DNA of 64,000 bases from Sphingobium sp. Cam5-1 (GTDB lineage: Bacteria > Pseudomonadota > Alphaproteobacteria > Sphingomonadales > Sphingomonadaceae): contig NZ_CP065138.1 of the NCBI RefSeq assembly GCF_015693305.1, forward strand, positions 1,302,001 to 1,366,000, written 5' to 3'. Made by a program: the position numbers and the translations under genes. Positions 63,244 to 64,000 of this stretch are shown piece after piece; the stretch's first letter is position 1, and every line of letters begins with the position of its first letter. The notes below the pieces were generated by a model. It saw only the letters and a list, made by a program, of their open reading frames with translations, had not been told where the DNA came from and made no database searches.

Positions 63244-63789
63244 TTATTTCGCCAGTTCAGCCTCAATCGCCGACACCAGCGCCGGATCATCAGGCGTGGT
63301 GCCCGGTGCGAAGCGCGCGGCGACCGAGCCGTCTTTGGCAATCAGGAACTTTTCGAAGTTCCACAGCACTTCGGGCTCTTCGGTCGGCGTCATGCCATAG
63401 CCGCGAAGCTTTTCGCGAAATTCATCGCCCTCGCCCGCAGCCTTGGGCTGTTCGCTGGTCAGGGCGGCGTAGAGCGGATGCTTCTCCGGGCCGGTCACGA
63501 CGATCTTTTCGAACATCGGGAAATCAACACCGAAATTGGTGGTGCAAAATTCCGCGATCTCGTCATTGCTGCCCGGTTCCTGACCAGCAAAGTCATTGGC
63601 GGGGAAGCCGGCGACCACCAGCCCCTTGTCCTTATAATCGCGGTAGAGCTTTTCCAACCCTTCATACTGGGGGGTCAGGCCGCATTTGGAGGCGACGTTG
63701 ACCGCCAGCACCACTTTCCCCGCATAATCGGCGAGGCTGGCATCGGTGCCCTTGATCGTCTTGAGCGGAATTTGCTGGATCGCAGTCAT
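63244..63789 (-). CDS. Glutathione peroxidase family, cysteine type
   Basis: A 181-residue thioredoxin-fold peroxidase: NVASKCGLTPQY with peroxidatic Cys, GFPANDFAGQEPG with Gln, and VLWNFEKFL with Trp. It reduces hydroperoxides using thioredoxin or glutathione. Two ATGs adjoin (63792, 63789); AAGGAG lies six bases before the second. Ends in LVSAIEAELAK. Confidence 0.94.
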   Translation of the reverse strand: MTAIQQIPLKTIKGTDASLADYAGKVVLAVNVASKCGLTPQYEGLEKLYRDYKDKGLVVAGFPANDFAGQEPGSNDEIAEFCTTNFGVDFPMFEKIVVTGPEKHPLYAALTSEQPKAAGEGDEFREKLRGYGMTPTEEPEVLWNFEKFLIAKDGSVAARFAPGTTPDDPALVSAIEAELAK

Positions 63790-63829
63790 CATCTTCTCCT
63801 TGGGAATCCGGATGGCGCGGACCTTGCCA

Positions 63830-64000
63830 TCATATCGCCGCGCCGAAAAGCCTGCCTGCACCCGCCGTGATCGCCATTGCGAGCACGCCCCAGAACAGCA
63901 CTCGACCGACCGACCGCCAGAGCTTGCCTCCCCCCAGCCGCGCGCCCGCATAGCCCAGCAGGGCAAGACAGATTAGCGAGGTCATAACGACGCTCGCCAG
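63830..64000 (-). CDS. VIT1/CCC1-family transporter (partial, C-terminus only)
   Basis: The last 56 codons of a membrane protein entering from the right edge. MTSLICLALLGYAGARLGGG followed by a helix and AITAGAGRLFGAAI matches the end of VIT1/CCC1 iron/manganese transporters. The family's transport helices are outside the window. It lies 40 bases ahead of the glutathione peroxidase on the same strand. Confidence 0.75.
   Translation of the reverse strand: MASVVMTSLICLALLGYAGARLGGGKLWRSVGRVLFWGVLAMAITAGAGRLFGAAI

Overview
The window looks like a chromosomal segment of a sphingomonad (Alphaproteobacteria, family Sphingomonadaceae; Sphingobium or a close relative is my best guess, but genus is inference). 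The grounds are high GC, an XrtA/PEP-CTERM-type exopolysaccharide locus, the Anbu/ATP-grasp operon, a RegB/RegA pair beside a cyo quinol oxidase, and several small palindromic intergenic repeats of a kind common in sphingomonads. Almost the whole window is coding. I see no prophage, IS element, CRISPR array or rRNA.

Layout. 1-8355 (minus strand): exopolysaccharide genes of the exosortase-A-associated type: a cut glycosyltransferase, FemAB-like protein, polysaccharide deacetylase, AAA ATPase with a coiled-coil tail, outer-membrane barrel protein, tyrosine autokinase, chain-length regulator and Wza-like export lipoprotein, mostly joined by 4-base overlaps. 8489-12628: an associated acyl-activation module (PLP decarboxylase and AMP ligase leftward; acyltransferase and acyl carrier protein rightward). 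12789-18073: trxB, then a four-gene operon coding for an Anbu proteasome-like peptidase, a transglutaminase-like protease, an alpha-E protein and a circularly permuted ATP-grasp enzyme. This set is conserved in bacteria but, as far as I know, has no established function. 18294-19077: tRNA-Met followed by an AT-richer orphan membrane gene. 19086-26966: kup, a ferredoxin reductase, a GIN-domain protein, an Amt-type transporter, a GT2 enzyme and an MHS-type MFS transporter.

27097-34045: cyoABCD, SURF1 and the redox two-component pair RegB/RegA, which together suggest a redox-regulated terminal oxidase unit. 34054-36315: tRNA-Gly(CCC) and a PAS-PAS hybrid histidine kinase. 36465-44273: hydrolase, nitronate monooxygenase-like enzyme, DUF2794, cysE, TauE/SafE, oxyR, moaE/moaD, pgsA, an LplT-like transporter and a 60-residue membrane protein. 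44382-49657: class A PBP, an IscU-like scaffold lacking its third cysteine, a Kef-type antiporter, DUF423 and a Fur/Zur regulator. 49707-56506: dxs, an SRPBCC/ArsR pair behind a perfect operator-like palindrome, a DUF3035 lipoprotein, lspA and ileS. 56623-60436: ribF, folA, purK, purE and gpmA. 60590-64000: sppA, a TRIC-family channel, glutathione peroxidase and the C-terminus of a VIT1/CCC1 transporter.

The most interesting parts are the Anbu operon (with a nested palindrome inserted between its genes), the decarboxylase/ligase/ACP/acyltransferase module beside the exopolysaccharide locus, and the repeat family scattered between and within operons.
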